64,000 bases of DNA from Silicimonas sp963779765 (GTDB lineage Bacteria; Pseudomonadota; Alphaproteobacteria; Rhodobacterales; Rhodobacteraceae): assembly GCA_963779765.1 (NCBI GenBank), contig CAVZZP010000001.1, forward strand, positions 868,001 through 932,000. Direction: 5' to 3'. The stretch's first letter is position 1. Each line of letters opens with the position of its first letter. Below the pieces are notes generated by a model. The model did no database searches and had not been told where the DNA came from. It worked only from the letters and a program-made list of their open reading frames with translations. This document shows, in pieces, positions 9,019 through 17,467 of the stretch. A program made the position numbers and the translations under genes.

Positions 9019-9050
9019 AAACCGCGCCTGTCCTGGCGCGGTTTTTCTTT
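9019..9050 (+). terminator. Rho-independent terminator of carD
   Basis: A perfect 10-bp stem, AAACCGCGCC (9019-9028) with GGCGCGGTTT (9035-9044), a six-base loop, and a T-rich tail (TTTCTTT) running to 9050. It lies 24 bases after the carD stop. The opposite strand lacks a T tail, so it probably does not serve the convergent universal stress gene. Confidence 0.93.
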
Positions 9051-9072
9051 GCTCCGACCTGAATTCGTATCG

Positions 9073-9882
9073 TTACCTTGCGACAAGCAGGTCCACGGGA
9101 GGATTGCGGATAAGTTCGGCCGCATAATTTCCAAGCTTGTGGAAGGAAAGCGTCGACCGCGTGTGCGCGCCGATGGCCAGAAACTGGGGCTGGAGATCTC
9201 TCAGTCGCCGCTGAAGCACCTCGTCGAACGAGCCGGTCACGATTTCGGGCATGTCGATCGGCAGATTATAGCGGCCACGCCATTCCTCGGCCTGCTCGGC
9301 CGCCTCCCTTCGCACTGCGTTCGCCATCGGGCTGTCCGTGCCTCCTGTCAGGCCGGAAAACGGGATGTGCAAAGCGTGCATGCCGACGAGGGTGGCATCG
9401 GGCGCGATCCGGCGTGCGGTCTTCACGGCGGTTGCGCAGGCAGGTGAAAAGTTCACCGCGGCGAGCGCCCGCTCGTATTGTCCCGCGGCGGCATCGCGGA
9501 CAAGAAGCACAGGACGGGGCGCCAGCGTCAGAATGCGCTCCATCGTGGTCTGTCGGACGGCGTCCATCCACGCGCGCTGGCGATGCAGACCCAGAACCAG
9601 AAGGTCGGCCTCGCACTCCAGCGCGACCGACAAGACGGCTGGAACGATGTCCCCGACAAGAACCCGGATGTCGGCCTCGGGTGCATCGTGCGCATCCAGC
9701 ATCGCGCGAAGTCTTGCGTGTGTTGACTCGCAAAGCTGGGTCGCAAGATCTTCCGGCAGCGCATCCTCGACGACAGAGGTCACCGTGCATCTGCCCCCCG
9801 TCTCGCGTGCCAGGCGGAGGGCACGCGCGATTGCTCGGTCGGATCGTTCGGACATGTCGGTTGCGACAACGATATGTTTCAT
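9073..9882 (-). CDS. Tandem-domain universal stress protein
   Basis: A 269-residue protein made of two UspA folds. The first (1-130) starts with KHIVVATDMSERSDRAIARAL and ends with the LLVLGLHRQRAW / RPVLLVRDA region. The second (137-269) is more degenerate and ends with FLAIGAHTRSTLSF and PVDLLVAR. The ATP-binding G-2x-G-9x-G(S/T) motif is not intact in either half, suggesting an ATP-independent member. No operon partner; it stands alone between carD (convergent) and the AraC gene. Stress inducibility is assumed from the family only. Confidence 0.88.
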   Translation of the reverse strand: MKHIVVATDMSERSDRAIARALRLARETGGRCTVTSVVEDALPEDLATQLCESTHARLRAMLDAHDAPEADIRVLVGDIVPAVLSVALECEADLLVLGLHRQRAWMDAVRQTTMERILTLAPRPVLLVRDAAAGQYERALAAVNFSPACATAVKTARRIAPDATLVGMHALHIPFSGLTGGTDSPMANAVRREAAEQAEEWRGRYNLPIDMPEIVTGSFDEVLQRRLRDLQPQFLAIGAHTRSTLSFHKLGNYAAELIRNPPVDLLVAR

Positions 9883-9944
9883 GCGGGCTCCCTTCGTTAT
9901 TCGCCGAATTTAGCGTCGCGTCGCGAGCCGAACCTTGTCGGAGA

Positions 9945-10706
9945 TCAAGGTCGGGCGATCGATCCATCCGCCCTGAACTCGGACGGGCTCTGTCCCGCGA
10001 AATCGCGGAACGCCGCGCCGAATGCCGAGGGCGAGGCGTAACCCACCGCGAGCGCGATGCCTGTGACCGGCTCACGGGTTTCCGACAAAAGCTCCACCGC
10101 CCGTATCATTCGCAGCCGCCGCTGAGCTTCTGACCAGTTCATGCCGATCTCGGTCATCAGCTTTCGTGCGAGGCTGCGCTCCGACAGCGCGACGTCGCGC
10201 GCCACGTCGCGCATTCTCAGCGGCTGGTCCAGCCGGGCCTCGATCAGGTCGAGCGCTTTCCGAACCCGTTCGTCCCGGGGCACGGGCATCACGGCGCGCG
10301 TGGGATGCCGTGCGAGACGCAGGGTCTCGAGCGCCAGCGCCTGAACCAGACTGGCCGCATGGTCATCAAGCGGTGTCTCTTCGCCCACGCTCCGGAGCGC
10401 AAACAGAAGCTCTCGGCCAAGGGGTGACATGGCAAAGACCGAAAGCGGCTGGACAGGTGCGGGCATCAGCATGGGCCGGATCAGCGCGGAACATATCCGA
10501 ACCGGGCGCTTGAGCGAGATCATGACTTCGTGCTCCGCCGCGACAAGGCCCGCGCGAGCGGGCGGCAGGGTCCAGCGCTGGCCGTCGGCTTCAAGCGTGA
10601 GTGTCCCCGCCTCGGCATAGACGAGGTAGTGATAGGGAACGCGGAATGCCTGCGCCCCGCGCGCCGGCATGTCGCGCGAAACGACGAAGGCATCCTCTTT
10701 CGACAT
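9945..10706 (-). CDS. AraC family transcriptional regulator
   Basis: A 253-residue regulator with an N-terminal cupin-like ligand domain (about 1-130) and a C-terminal double helix-turn-helix (about 148-245). The first HTH is MRDVARDVALSERSLARKL and the second contains the AraC signature ITGIALAVGYASPSAFGAAFRDF-like block (here with VTGIALAVGYASPSAF). It follows the ABM-domain gene by 17 bases on the same strand, so the two are likely an operon and the regulator may control it or respond to its substrate. Inducer unknown. Confidence 0.88.
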   Translation of the reverse strand: MSKEDAFVVSRDMPARGAQAFRVPYHYLVYAEAGTLTLEADGQRWTLPPARAGLVAAEHEVMISLKRPVRICSALIRPMLMPAPVQPLSVFAMSPLGRELLFALRSVGEETPLDDHAASLVQALALETLRLARHPTRAVMPVPRDERVRKALDLIEARLDQPLRMRDVARDVALSERSLARKLMTEIGMNWSEAQRRLRMIRAVELLSETREPVTGIALAVGYASPSAFGAAFRDFAGQSPSEFRADGSIARP

Positions 10707-10723
10707 GGAGGAACGCTACCCTG

Positions 10724-11026
10724 TCAGGCCACCGTTTCAAGAAGCTGCGCTTCGAACCTGCGGCTTACGGGCGGTGCGGTCATCAAGGGGCGCAGTTTGT
10801 CGCCCGACCGCAGGAAGGCGGGACTGGCGAGGTAGGCGGCGAAATCTTCTCTGCTTTCCCACTCGTGAACCAAGGTGATCCGTGTGCCGATCAATGGATC
10901 GACGTAGGGGCGAAAGGCGATGTTGCCTTTCATCTCTCTCACTTCAGGCGCTTCAGTCAGCAAGTGCTTCAGAGCGGCGCCGCTGTCAGCGGGGGCGACG
11001 TCGAAATCAAGAATGGCGATCAGCAT
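10724..11026 (-). CDS. Antibiotic biosynthesis monooxygenase (ABM) domain protein
   Basis: A 100-residue single ABM (dimeric alpha-beta barrel) domain. Typical features are an N-terminal strand (MLIAILDFDVAPAD), the VREMKGNIAFRPYVDP region, and the HEWESREDFAAYLASPAF helix shared with YgiN-like quinol monooxygenases. Such proteins are small cytoplasmic cofactor-free oxygenases acting on quinols or aldehydes. The ATG at 11026 is chosen over an upstream in-frame GTG at 11047 because GGAGGA sits six bases before it. It is immediately upstream of the AraC gene. Confidence 0.8.
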   Translation of the reverse strand: MLIAILDFDVAPADSGAALKHLLTEAPEVREMKGNIAFRPYVDPLIGTRITLVHEWESREDFAAYLASPAFLRSGDKLRPLMTAPPVSRRFEAQLLETVA

Positions 11027-11120
11027 GAACGGTCCTCCGTCTGTCACGGAGCGACCATGCCATTTCCCGACGTGGCCTGCGCGCGCGCATGCGCCAGAAT
11101 CTAGCGCCGAACGGTCAGAA

Positions 11121-12026
11121 TCACGCCCGCGTCGGATCGTCCAGATACATGCGCCAGGAATGCTGCGGCTTGTAGCCGAGCAGCTTCTTCGCCTTGTCGT
11201 TCGAATAGAACGTCTCGAACTCGCCCATGTCCTTCTTGACCGGCACGCCCGGATAGAAACGGTCGATCAGTTCCTTCGTCGAGGCGGCGACCGAGTGGTC
11301 GTCGTTCGAGACGTTGAACACCTCGTAGCCCAGACCGTCGGTCTTCAGGCAACGGTCCACCATCTCGCCCAGGTCGCGGGCGTCGATGTAGGCGAAGATG
11401 TTGCGGCGGCGCTTTTCGGGCTGGGTGATGAAGTCCGGGAACATCGAACGATATTCCTGCGGCTCGATCACGTTGTTGATCCGCAGACCATAGATATCCG
11501 CTCCGGTGCGCGCCTGAAAACTGCGGGCCGTCACCTCGTTCACGACCTTCGACATCGCATAGCTGTCCTGCGGGACAGTCGGGTGCTCTTCGTCCACAGG
11601 CAGGTACTCGGGCGTCACCTCGCCGTCGTGGAAGCAGACGCCGTAGGTCGTCTCGGACGAGGCGAAGATCACCTTGCGGATGCCTGCCTTCAGCGCCGCG
11701 TCGATGACGTTGTAGGTGCCCATGACGTTGACGCGGTAGCATTCGCTGTCGGGCGCGATGAGGATGCGCGGAACGGCGGCGAAGTGGACGACGGCGTCGA
11801 AGGGCTTCGGACCTCCGTTCGCTTCGTCGAGCTCGCCCAGGTTGGCGTAGCTCTGCATCACGTCCTTCACCTGCCCCGCGTCCGTGATGTCGGTCAGGAT
11901 GTTGTCGACCCCCGGCGCTTGCAGCGGCACCTTGTCCAAGTTCAGGACCTGGTGCCCCTTGCCGACGAGGTAGGGCACGACATGGCGGCCGGCCTTGCCG
12001 GCGCCCCCGGTGAATACGATGCGCAT
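11121..12026 (-). CDS. NAD(P)-dependent epimerase/dehydratase (extended SDR)
   Basis: A 301-residue extended short-chain dehydrogenase. The N-terminal Rossmann motif is MRIVFTGGAGKAGRHVV, with an Asp at the end of the second strand (NLDKV) suggesting NAD preference. The catalytic pair is YAMSK at about residue 153, with a Ser in the preceding ASSETTYG. The C-terminal sugar-binding part contains the RRRNIFAYIDARDLGEM segment typical of nucleotide-sugar or uronate-type enzymes. Substrate not determinable. It starts 21 bases after the second M16 gene on the same strand and is probably the last gene of that operon. Confidence 0.85.
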   Translation of the reverse strand: MRIVFTGGAGKAGRHVVPYLVGKGHQVLNLDKVPLQAPGVDNILTDITDAGQVKDVMQSYANLGELDEANGGPKPFDAVVHFAAVPRILIAPDSECYRVNVMGTYNVIDAALKAGIRKVIFASSETTYGVCFHDGEVTPEYLPVDEEHPTVPQDSYAMSKVVNEVTARSFQARTGADIYGLRINNVIEPQEYRSMFPDFITQPEKRRRNIFAYIDARDLGEMVDRCLKTDGLGYEVFNVSNDDHSVAASTKELIDRFYPGVPVKKDMGEFETFYSNDKAKKLLGYKPQHSWRMYLDDPTRA

Positions 12027-12047
12027 GATTGTCTTCTCCCGCTCAGT

Positions 12048-13361
12048 CTAGTTGACGCTCTCGACGCCTTCGGGCTGGCCGACGACGACGAAGCGCAGGT
12101 TATCGGGCCGGTAGAGGCGCTGGGCAACGCGGCGGATATCCTCGGCCGTGACCGCGTTCACCTTGTCGTTCCGCTCGGTCACATAGGCCGGCGTCAGACC
12201 GTCCATCTGCATCCCGACGAGGATTCGCGCGATGGTGCCGTTGCCGTCGAAGCGCAGCGGATAGGCGCCCGTGAGGTAGGTCTTGGCCTCTTCCAACTCG
12301 GCATCCGTCACGCCCTCTTCGGCGATCTTGGCCCACTCGTCGCGCACGATGCCGATGGCCTGGCCCACGCGGTCGTTCGCCGAGGCGAACTGGCCCAGCA
12401 GCATGTCGGAGAGGTCGAAATTCACCAGCGCCGTACCGACGCCATAGGTCAGCCCGCGCTTTTCGCGCACCTCGGTCGACAGCCTGGACTGCCGGCCCGA
12501 TCCGCCGAGGATCGCATCCGCCACGAAGGCCGCGAAGAAATCCGGATCGTCGCGCGGGATGCCAGCGTCGCCGAAGAACACCACCGACTGCGGCGTCTCG
12601 AACGGGATCACCGTGACCCCGCCCGTGACCGAAACTTCGGTCGGGCCGGGAAGCGGCGCGCCCGTCTCGGGAAGGTCTCCCAGAAGCTCGTCCAGCAGAG
12701 CGCCAAGCTCCTCGGCCGTGATGTCGCCCGTCGCGCCGACGTAAAGCCGGTCACGCGCCAGAGCGTCCTCATAGGCGTTCACCACATCATCCCGCGTCAG
12801 GGACGCAACGCTTTCCAGCGTCCCCCGCATGTCCGAGCCATAGGGGTGCGTGCCGAAGGCCATCTCGTAGAAGGCCCGCGACGCCATCGTGTTGGGATCG
12901 GTGGCTTCGCTGCGAAGACCCGACAGGACCTGTCCCCGCACGCGGTCGACCGCCTCCTGGTCGAAGCGCGGATTGATCAGAGCCTCGCGCAGAAGCGCCA
13001 TCGCCTCGTCGCGGTTCTCGGTCAGGAAGCGCGCGGATACTGACACGGCGTCCAGGTGAGAGTCGAAGCCGAAGCTTGCGGCAAGCGCATCTCGCGCTGC
13101 GGCGAAAGCCTGCGCGTCCATGTCGCCGGCTCCCTCTTCGATCAGGCCGGTCATCAGGTTGACGGCCCCGCGCTTGCCCTCGCGATCAAGCGACCCGCCG
13201 CCCTGGAACCGGATCTCGATGGCGGCGAAGGGGATGGAGTGATCCTCGACCAGCCAGGCCTCGATCCCACCGGGCGAGGTCACTTCCTGGATGTCGATGG
13301 CGGCATGAAGCGGCGCGGCGAAGACGGCGGTCAAAAGGGCCGCAAGGGCAAAACGGATCAT
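12048..13361 (-). CDS. M16 family peptidase-like protein, probably non-catalytic partner
   Basis: A 437-residue exported protein: signal peptide at 1-20 (MIRFALAALLTAVFAAPLHA), then two M16 halves. The zinc motif HxxEH is absent from the N-terminal half; the corresponding area reads LIEEGAGDMDAQAFAAA. The Arg/Tyr-rich segment RGLTYGVGTAL near 315, characteristic of M16 C-terminal domains, is present. In paired M16 operons one subunit carries zinc and the other helps bind substrate, so this is probably the inactive partner of the gene just upstream. The start at 13361 overlaps the stop of that gene (ATGA), implying coupled translation and a fixed stoichiometry. Located in the periplasm. Confidence 0.88.
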   Translation of the reverse strand: MIRFALAALLTAVFAAPLHAAIDIQEVTSPGGIEAWLVEDHSIPFAAIEIRFQGGGSLDREGKRGAVNLMTGLIEEGAGDMDAQAFAAARDALAASFGFDSHLDAVSVSARFLTENRDEAMALLREALINPRFDQEAVDRVRGQVLSGLRSEATDPNTMASRAFYEMAFGTHPYGSDMRGTLESVASLTRDDVVNAYEDALARDRLYVGATGDITAEELGALLDELLGDLPETGAPLPGPTEVSVTGGVTVIPFETPQSVVFFGDAGIPRDDPDFFAAFVADAILGGSGRQSRLSTEVREKRGLTYGVGTALVNFDLSDMLLGQFASANDRVGQAIGIVRDEWAKIAEEGVTDAELEEAKTYLTGAYPLRFDGNGTIARILVGMQMDGLTPAYVTERNDKVNAVTAEDIRRVAQRLYRPDNLRFVVVGQPEGVESVN

Positions 13362-14696
13362 CAGTTGGTCTCCCGCGTAACGCTGACATGGCCCGTCACC
13401 GAGGTGCGACGGTCGAACACACGGCGCGCGGCGGCCACGATCTCTTCGCCCGTAACCTCCTGCAATAGCTTGGGCCAAGCGTCGATGTCCTCGACCGTCA
13501 GGCCGGACGTAAGGCCGCCGCCATAGCGATAGGCGATGGCCGACACATCATCGAGCGCATAGATCTCGGAGGCGCGGACCTGCATCTTGATCCGTTCGAG
13601 TTCGGCTTCGTCGACGCCTTCCTCCAGAAACTCCGCCACGGCCTTGTCGAGCGCGGCTTCCGCTTCGTCCAGCGGAACGCCCTCGACCGGCACGATGACC
13701 AGACCGAAGGTCGTGTCGTCATACGACTCGCCGCGATACCACGCGCCGGTATAGACCGCCTTCGCATCCGCGAACTGAAGCTTGCGCGCCAGTACGGACG
13801 TCGTCGACGACCCGCCCAGAACCTCGGCCAGCATGGCGAGAGCCGCGGCTTCCTTCTGGTCCCCCGGATCGCGCTCGGGGGCAAGGTAGCTGCGCGTGAC
13901 ATAGTCGTTGCCAAGGCGCGGGTCGCTGTAGTCGAGACGCCGCGCCGCCAGTTGCGGCGGCTCCGACACGCGTTCGCGCGGCCCGATGGCCGGGTTCGCC
14001 GGGATCGGGCCATAGTGTTTTTCGGCCAGGGCGCGGACCTCGTCCGGGTCGACGTCGCCCGCCACGACCAGGATCGCGTTGTTCGGCGCGTAGTGCGCCT
14101 CGTAGAACGCCTGCGCGTCGGCGAGGTCCAGCGTGTGGGCCTCGTGCTTCCAGCCGATGATCGGGATGCCGTAGGGGTGGTTCAGGAACTGCGACGCCAT
14201 GAGTTGTTCGTTGAACAAGGCGCCGGGGTCGTTGTCGGTGCGCTGGTTGCGCTCTTCGATGACGACGTCGCGCTCGGTCGCGATGTCCTCTTCCTTCAGC
14301 GCAAGGCCGTCCATCCGGCTCGCCTCCATCCCCATGACGAGGTCGAGGCGGTCGGATGCGATGCGCTGGAAATAGGCGGTGTAGTCGAGCGAGGTGAAGG
14401 CGTTGTCGCTGCCGCCATTGGCGGCGACGGTCTGGCTAAACTCCCCCGAACTCAAGCTCGTCCGTCGCCTTGAACATGAGGTGTTCCAGGAAGTGCGCGA
14501 TCCCCGACTTGCCGATAGGTTCGTCCGCGGATCCGACGCGATACCAGACCATGTGGACCACGACAGGTGCACGGTGATCTTCGATCACCACGGCTTCCAG
14601 CCCGTTGTCCAAGGTGAAGGTCGTGACCCCTTGCTCGGCCACGGCTGCCGTCCCGGCCAATATGAAGGCCAGCACGGCTCCAGCGATGCGACGCAT
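13361..14696 (-). CDS. M16 family zinc peptidase (processing-peptidase-like), frameshifted
   Basis: Exported metallopeptidase with signal peptide (MRRIAGAVLAFILAGTAAVA) and the inverted zinc motif HFLEH in GIAHFLEHLMFKATDELEF, with the downstream ligand Glu in ATERDVVIEERNQR. The frame breaks just after ELEF. The five-C run at 14443-14447 (plus strand) carries one base too many; with four, the protein continues GEFSQTVAANGGSDNAFTS, exactly the M16 sequence expected. The corrected protein is about 444 residues, a normal length. The error lies in a homopolymer, so I treat it as a probable sequencing indel and the gene as functional. It is translationally coupled to the non-catalytic M16 partner and lies downstream of the BamF-like lipoprotein gene. 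Confidence 0.85.
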
Positions 14697-14775
14697 GAAC
14701 GCTCCCTTTCGTTACGATGTCCCCAAGATGGGACCTCGCCCCAGCCCTTCAAGCAGGCTCACGGCGAAATGACCC

Positions 14776-15291
14776 TCAGCCGCCCGCGCCGGCCGGAGGA
14801 GGGGCCGAGGGCGTGCGTATTCCGGCACGACGCAGACGCTCCAACTCGCGGTGCTGGTCGAGCGACATTTCCTCGTAGGCCCGGTAATAGACGTTGACGT
14901 TGAACACGCGCTCCAGAAGCCGCCCCTGGTTGTCGGCGCGGAACGCCGCGTCCGCCGTGGCAAGCTGCGGCCGGATCGAGGGATCGACCCCATAGCGCCC
15001 TGCATAGGACACAAGTGCCCCGTCGCCGGACGCCCGCGTCAGCACCTCGGGCCGCCCGCCAAGCGCGATGGCGGCGTCGGCAAGCGGCGTCTGGTCGACG
15101 CGGTTCGATCCACCCGGCGTCGGAGGCGGCAGCGCGGCATAGGTCTGCGGCAGCTCCAGCGGCTTCGACGGCGCGACCGAGAACTCGTCCGGCCCGTCCT
15201 GGCGCGGCTGCGAGATGTTCATCAGCCGGGGATCGCCCGCACAGGCCGGCAGCGCCATCAGAAGTGCCAGTGCGATAAGCCGTCGCGCCAT
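14776..15291 (-). CDS. DUF3035 lipoprotein, BamF-like
   Basis: A 171-residue lipoprotein: lipobox LPAC with the acylated Cys at 17 after a short signal. The body has the DUF3035 pattern (PDEFSVAPSKPLELPQTYAALPPPTPG) followed by a helical C-terminus. This family is known in Alphaproteobacteria as BamF, a component found with the outer-membrane beta-barrel assembly complex in Caulobacter. It sits 73 bases after lspA, whose product processes lipoproteins, and upstream of the two M16 peptidases, so the neighbourhood is about envelope biogenesis. Assignment to the Bam complex is from family knowledge. Confidence 0.8.
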   Translation of the reverse strand: MARRLIALALLMALPACAGDPRLMNISQPRQDGPDEFSVAPSKPLELPQTYAALPPPTPGGSNRVDQTPLADAAIALGGRPEVLTRASGDGALVSYAGRYGVDPSIRPQLATADAAFRADNQGRLLERVFNVNVYYRAYEEMSLDQHRELERLRRAGIRTPSAPPPAGAGG

Positions 15292-15364
15292 GTCGTCCTC
15301 GCCGGTGTTTTCCCAGTCTTACTGTCGCGCGGCGCGGGTTGAAACCGCTTTTCGTCCCGCCGCC

Positions 15365-15856
15365 TCAGCCGTTGCGCGGTGTTTCGACGTCTTTCTTGCT
15401 GTCGCCGGTGAACAGGATCAGGCCGAAGGCGCCGAGGAAGATCGCGATGTCGGCGACATTGAACGACCAGGGGTTCTCGAACCCGCAGCACGACATGTTC
15501 AGAAAGTCCGCCACCGCCCCGTAAAGCAGCCGGTCGATGACGTTGCCGATGGCGCCGCCCACGACCAGCCCGGCCGAGATCTGGACAATGCGGCTTGGCC
15601 TGTCGCGGATCATCCAGCCGAGGATCCACGCGCAGATCGCAGCCGCGAGACCGATCAGGACCCATTTTCCGGCAAACGGAAGAAAGCCGAAGTTGATGCC
15701 CTCGTTCCAGGCCATGCGCAGGATCAGGAAGGGATCGGCCACGATGATGACGCCAAGCGACTTGAGATCCATGACATGCACGACGGCCAGCTTCGAGATC
15801 TGGTCGGCGAGGACGATCAGGATCGTCGTCAGGGTCAAGGGTGCCAGCGAGCGCAT
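15365..15856 (-). CDS. lspA: Lipoprotein signal peptidase (signal peptidase II)
   Basis: A 163-residue inner-membrane aspartyl peptidase that cleaves prolipoprotein signal peptides. Four hydrophobic segments are visible. The family blocks are WNEGINFGF (50-58), GAIGNVIDRLLYGAVADFL (102-119, catalytic Asp 117) and FNVADIAIF (132-140, catalytic Asp 136). The start at 15856 overlaps the purH stop (ATGA), so the two are translationally coupled, and the BamF-like lipoprotein gene follows. Confidence 0.95.
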   Translation of the reverse strand: MRSLAPLTLTTILIVLADQISKLAVVHVMDLKSLGVIIVADPFLILRMAWNEGINFGFLPFAGKWVLIGLAAAICAWILGWMIRDRPSRIVQISAGLVVGGAIGNVIDRLLYGAVADFLNMSCCGFENPWSFNVADIAIFLGAFGLILFTGDSKKDVETPRNG

Positions 15857-17445
15857 CAGTGCCGGAAATGTCTCATGCCGGTGAAGACCATTGCAAGGCC
15901 TGCTGCATTCGCAGCTTCGATCACCGCGTCGTCGCGCAGGGAACCGCCGGGCTGGATCACCGCGGTCGCCCCGGCCTCGGCCGCGGCGAGAAGGCCGTCG
16001 GCGAACGGGAAGAAGGCGTCCGAGGCGACAACCGATCCCGATGCCGGGCTTTCGGACAGACCCAGCTCCGACGCCATCCGCGCAGCCTTCAGGGCCGCGA
16101 TCGTCGAACTGTCCACGCGGCTCATCTGGCCCGCCCCTATGCCGACGGTTGCCATACGTTTCGCATACACGATGGCGTTCGACTTGACGTGCTTCGCCAC
16201 GCGCCAGGCGAAAAGCATGTCGGCCACCTGATCGTCGGTCGGCGCGCGCTTCGTCACCACCCTGAGATCGTCCTCCGAGATCCGCCCCACGTCGTCGTCC
16301 TGCACCAGCCAACCTCCCGAGACCTGCCGCACCGCAAGCCGCCGCGCCGCCGGATCGGGCAGACCGCCGGTCGTCAGAAGACGCAGGTTCTTCTTGGCGG
16401 CAAAAACCTCTTTCGCCTCGTCGGTCGCGTCGGGGGCGATCACCACCTCGGTGAAAATCTCCGAAATCGCCCGCGCCGTATCGCCGTCGAGCGTTCCGTT
16501 CAGCGCCACGATTCCTCCGAAGGCCGATGTCCGGTCGCAATCGAACGCGCGGCCGAAAGCCTCGGCGAAGGTCGCCCCCCGCGCGACCCCGCAAGGGTTC
16601 GCGTGCTTGATGATCGCCACCGCAGGACCGTCCGCCGGCGCGAACTCGGCCACCAGACGGAAGGCCGCATCGGTGTCGTTTATATTGTTGTAGGACAGCT
16701 CCTTGCCCTGATGCTGCCGGGCCGAGGCGACACCCGGCACGTCCGAGCCATCGGTGTAGAAAGCGGCCTCCTGATGCGGGTTTTCGCCATACCGCAGGCC
16801 CTGGGCCAGCGTGCCCGCGAGTACGCGGCGGCGCGGCTGGGTCTCGCCGATGGCCCCCGCCATCCAGGTCGAGACGGCGGCGTCGTAAGCCCCTGTGCGC
16901 GCGTAGGCGACCTGCGCCATCCGCTGCCGGAAAGTGAAACGCGTCGCACCGTCATTGGCGTCAAGCTCGGCCAGAACCGCGTCGTAATCCTCGACGTCGA
17001 CGACCACGGTGACGAACCCGTGGTTCTTCGCAGCGGCCCGGATCATGGCGGGACCGCCGATGTCGATGTTCTCGATTGCGGTGTCGTAGTCCGCACCGCC
17101 CGCGACCGTCGCCTCGAAGGGATAGAGGTTCACCACCAGAAGGTCGATCGCCTTGATCCCATGCGCCTCCATCGACGCGACATGTCCCGCATCGTCACGC
17201 AACGCCAGAAGCCCCCCGTGCACCGCCGGATGCAGGGTCTTGACCCGACCGTCCATCATCTCGGGAAATCCCGTCAGGTCCGAGACGTCAGCCACTTCGA
17301 GCCCCGCGTCGCGCAGTGCCTTCGCCGTTCCCCCGGTCGAGACCAGATCGACACCGCGTTCCGCCAACGCGCGGGCGAAGGGGACGAGGCCGGTCTTGTC
17401 GGAAACGGAAATCAGTGCGCGGCGCACCTGCTGCAATTGGCTCAT
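15856..17445 (-). CDS. purH: Bifunctional AICAR formyltransferase / IMP cyclohydrolase
   Basis: Catalyses the last two steps of de novo IMP synthesis (EC 2.1.2.3 and 3.5.4.10). Length 529 aa is standard. The N-terminal cyclohydrolase domain (1-about 150) opens with RRALISVSDKTGLVPFARAL and contains the STGGTAKAL loop. The transformylase domain contains KELSYNNINDTDAA, the IKHANPCGVA motif with catalytic Lys-His, and SDAFFPFADGL near the C-terminus. The ATG at 17445 is the start; the frame stays open for 39 codons upstream but without family sequence. It begins 22 bases after the heparinase-like gene and overlaps lspA. Confidence 0.97.
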   Translation of the reverse strand: MSQLQQVRRALISVSDKTGLVPFARALAERGVDLVSTGGTAKALRDAGLEVADVSDLTGFPEMMDGRVKTLHPAVHGGLLALRDDAGHVASMEAHGIKAIDLLVVNLYPFEATVAGGADYDTAIENIDIGGPAMIRAAAKNHGFVTVVVDVEDYDAVLAELDANDGATRFTFRQRMAQVAYARTGAYDAAVSTWMAGAIGETQPRRRVLAGTLAQGLRYGENPHQEAAFYTDGSDVPGVASARQHQGKELSYNNINDTDAAFRLVAEFAPADGPAVAIIKHANPCGVARGATFAEAFGRAFDCDRTSAFGGIVALNGTLDGDTARAISEIFTEVVIAPDATDEAKEVFAAKKNLRLLTTGGLPDPAARRLAVRQVSGGWLVQDDDVGRISEDDLRVVTKRAPTDDQVADMLFAWRVAKHVKSNAIVYAKRMATVGIGAGQMSRVDSSTIAALKAARMASELGLSESPASGSVVASDAFFPFADGLLAAAEAGATAVIQPGGSLRDDAVIEAANAAGLAMVFTGMRHFRH

Positions 17446-17467
17446 CTGGGGGTCGGATCCTGTCTGC

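Noticed and set aside
9019..9050. The carD hairpin as a bidirectional terminator also serving the universal stress gene
   Set aside because: On the minus strand the stem is followed by CACTTGGC and then an A run, not by T residues.
10920..13043. A 707-codon plus-strand frame over the ABM, epimerase and M16 genes
   Set aside because: It crosses several intergenic gaps and encodes Arg/His/Val-rich shadow sequence; the minus-strand genes are well supported.
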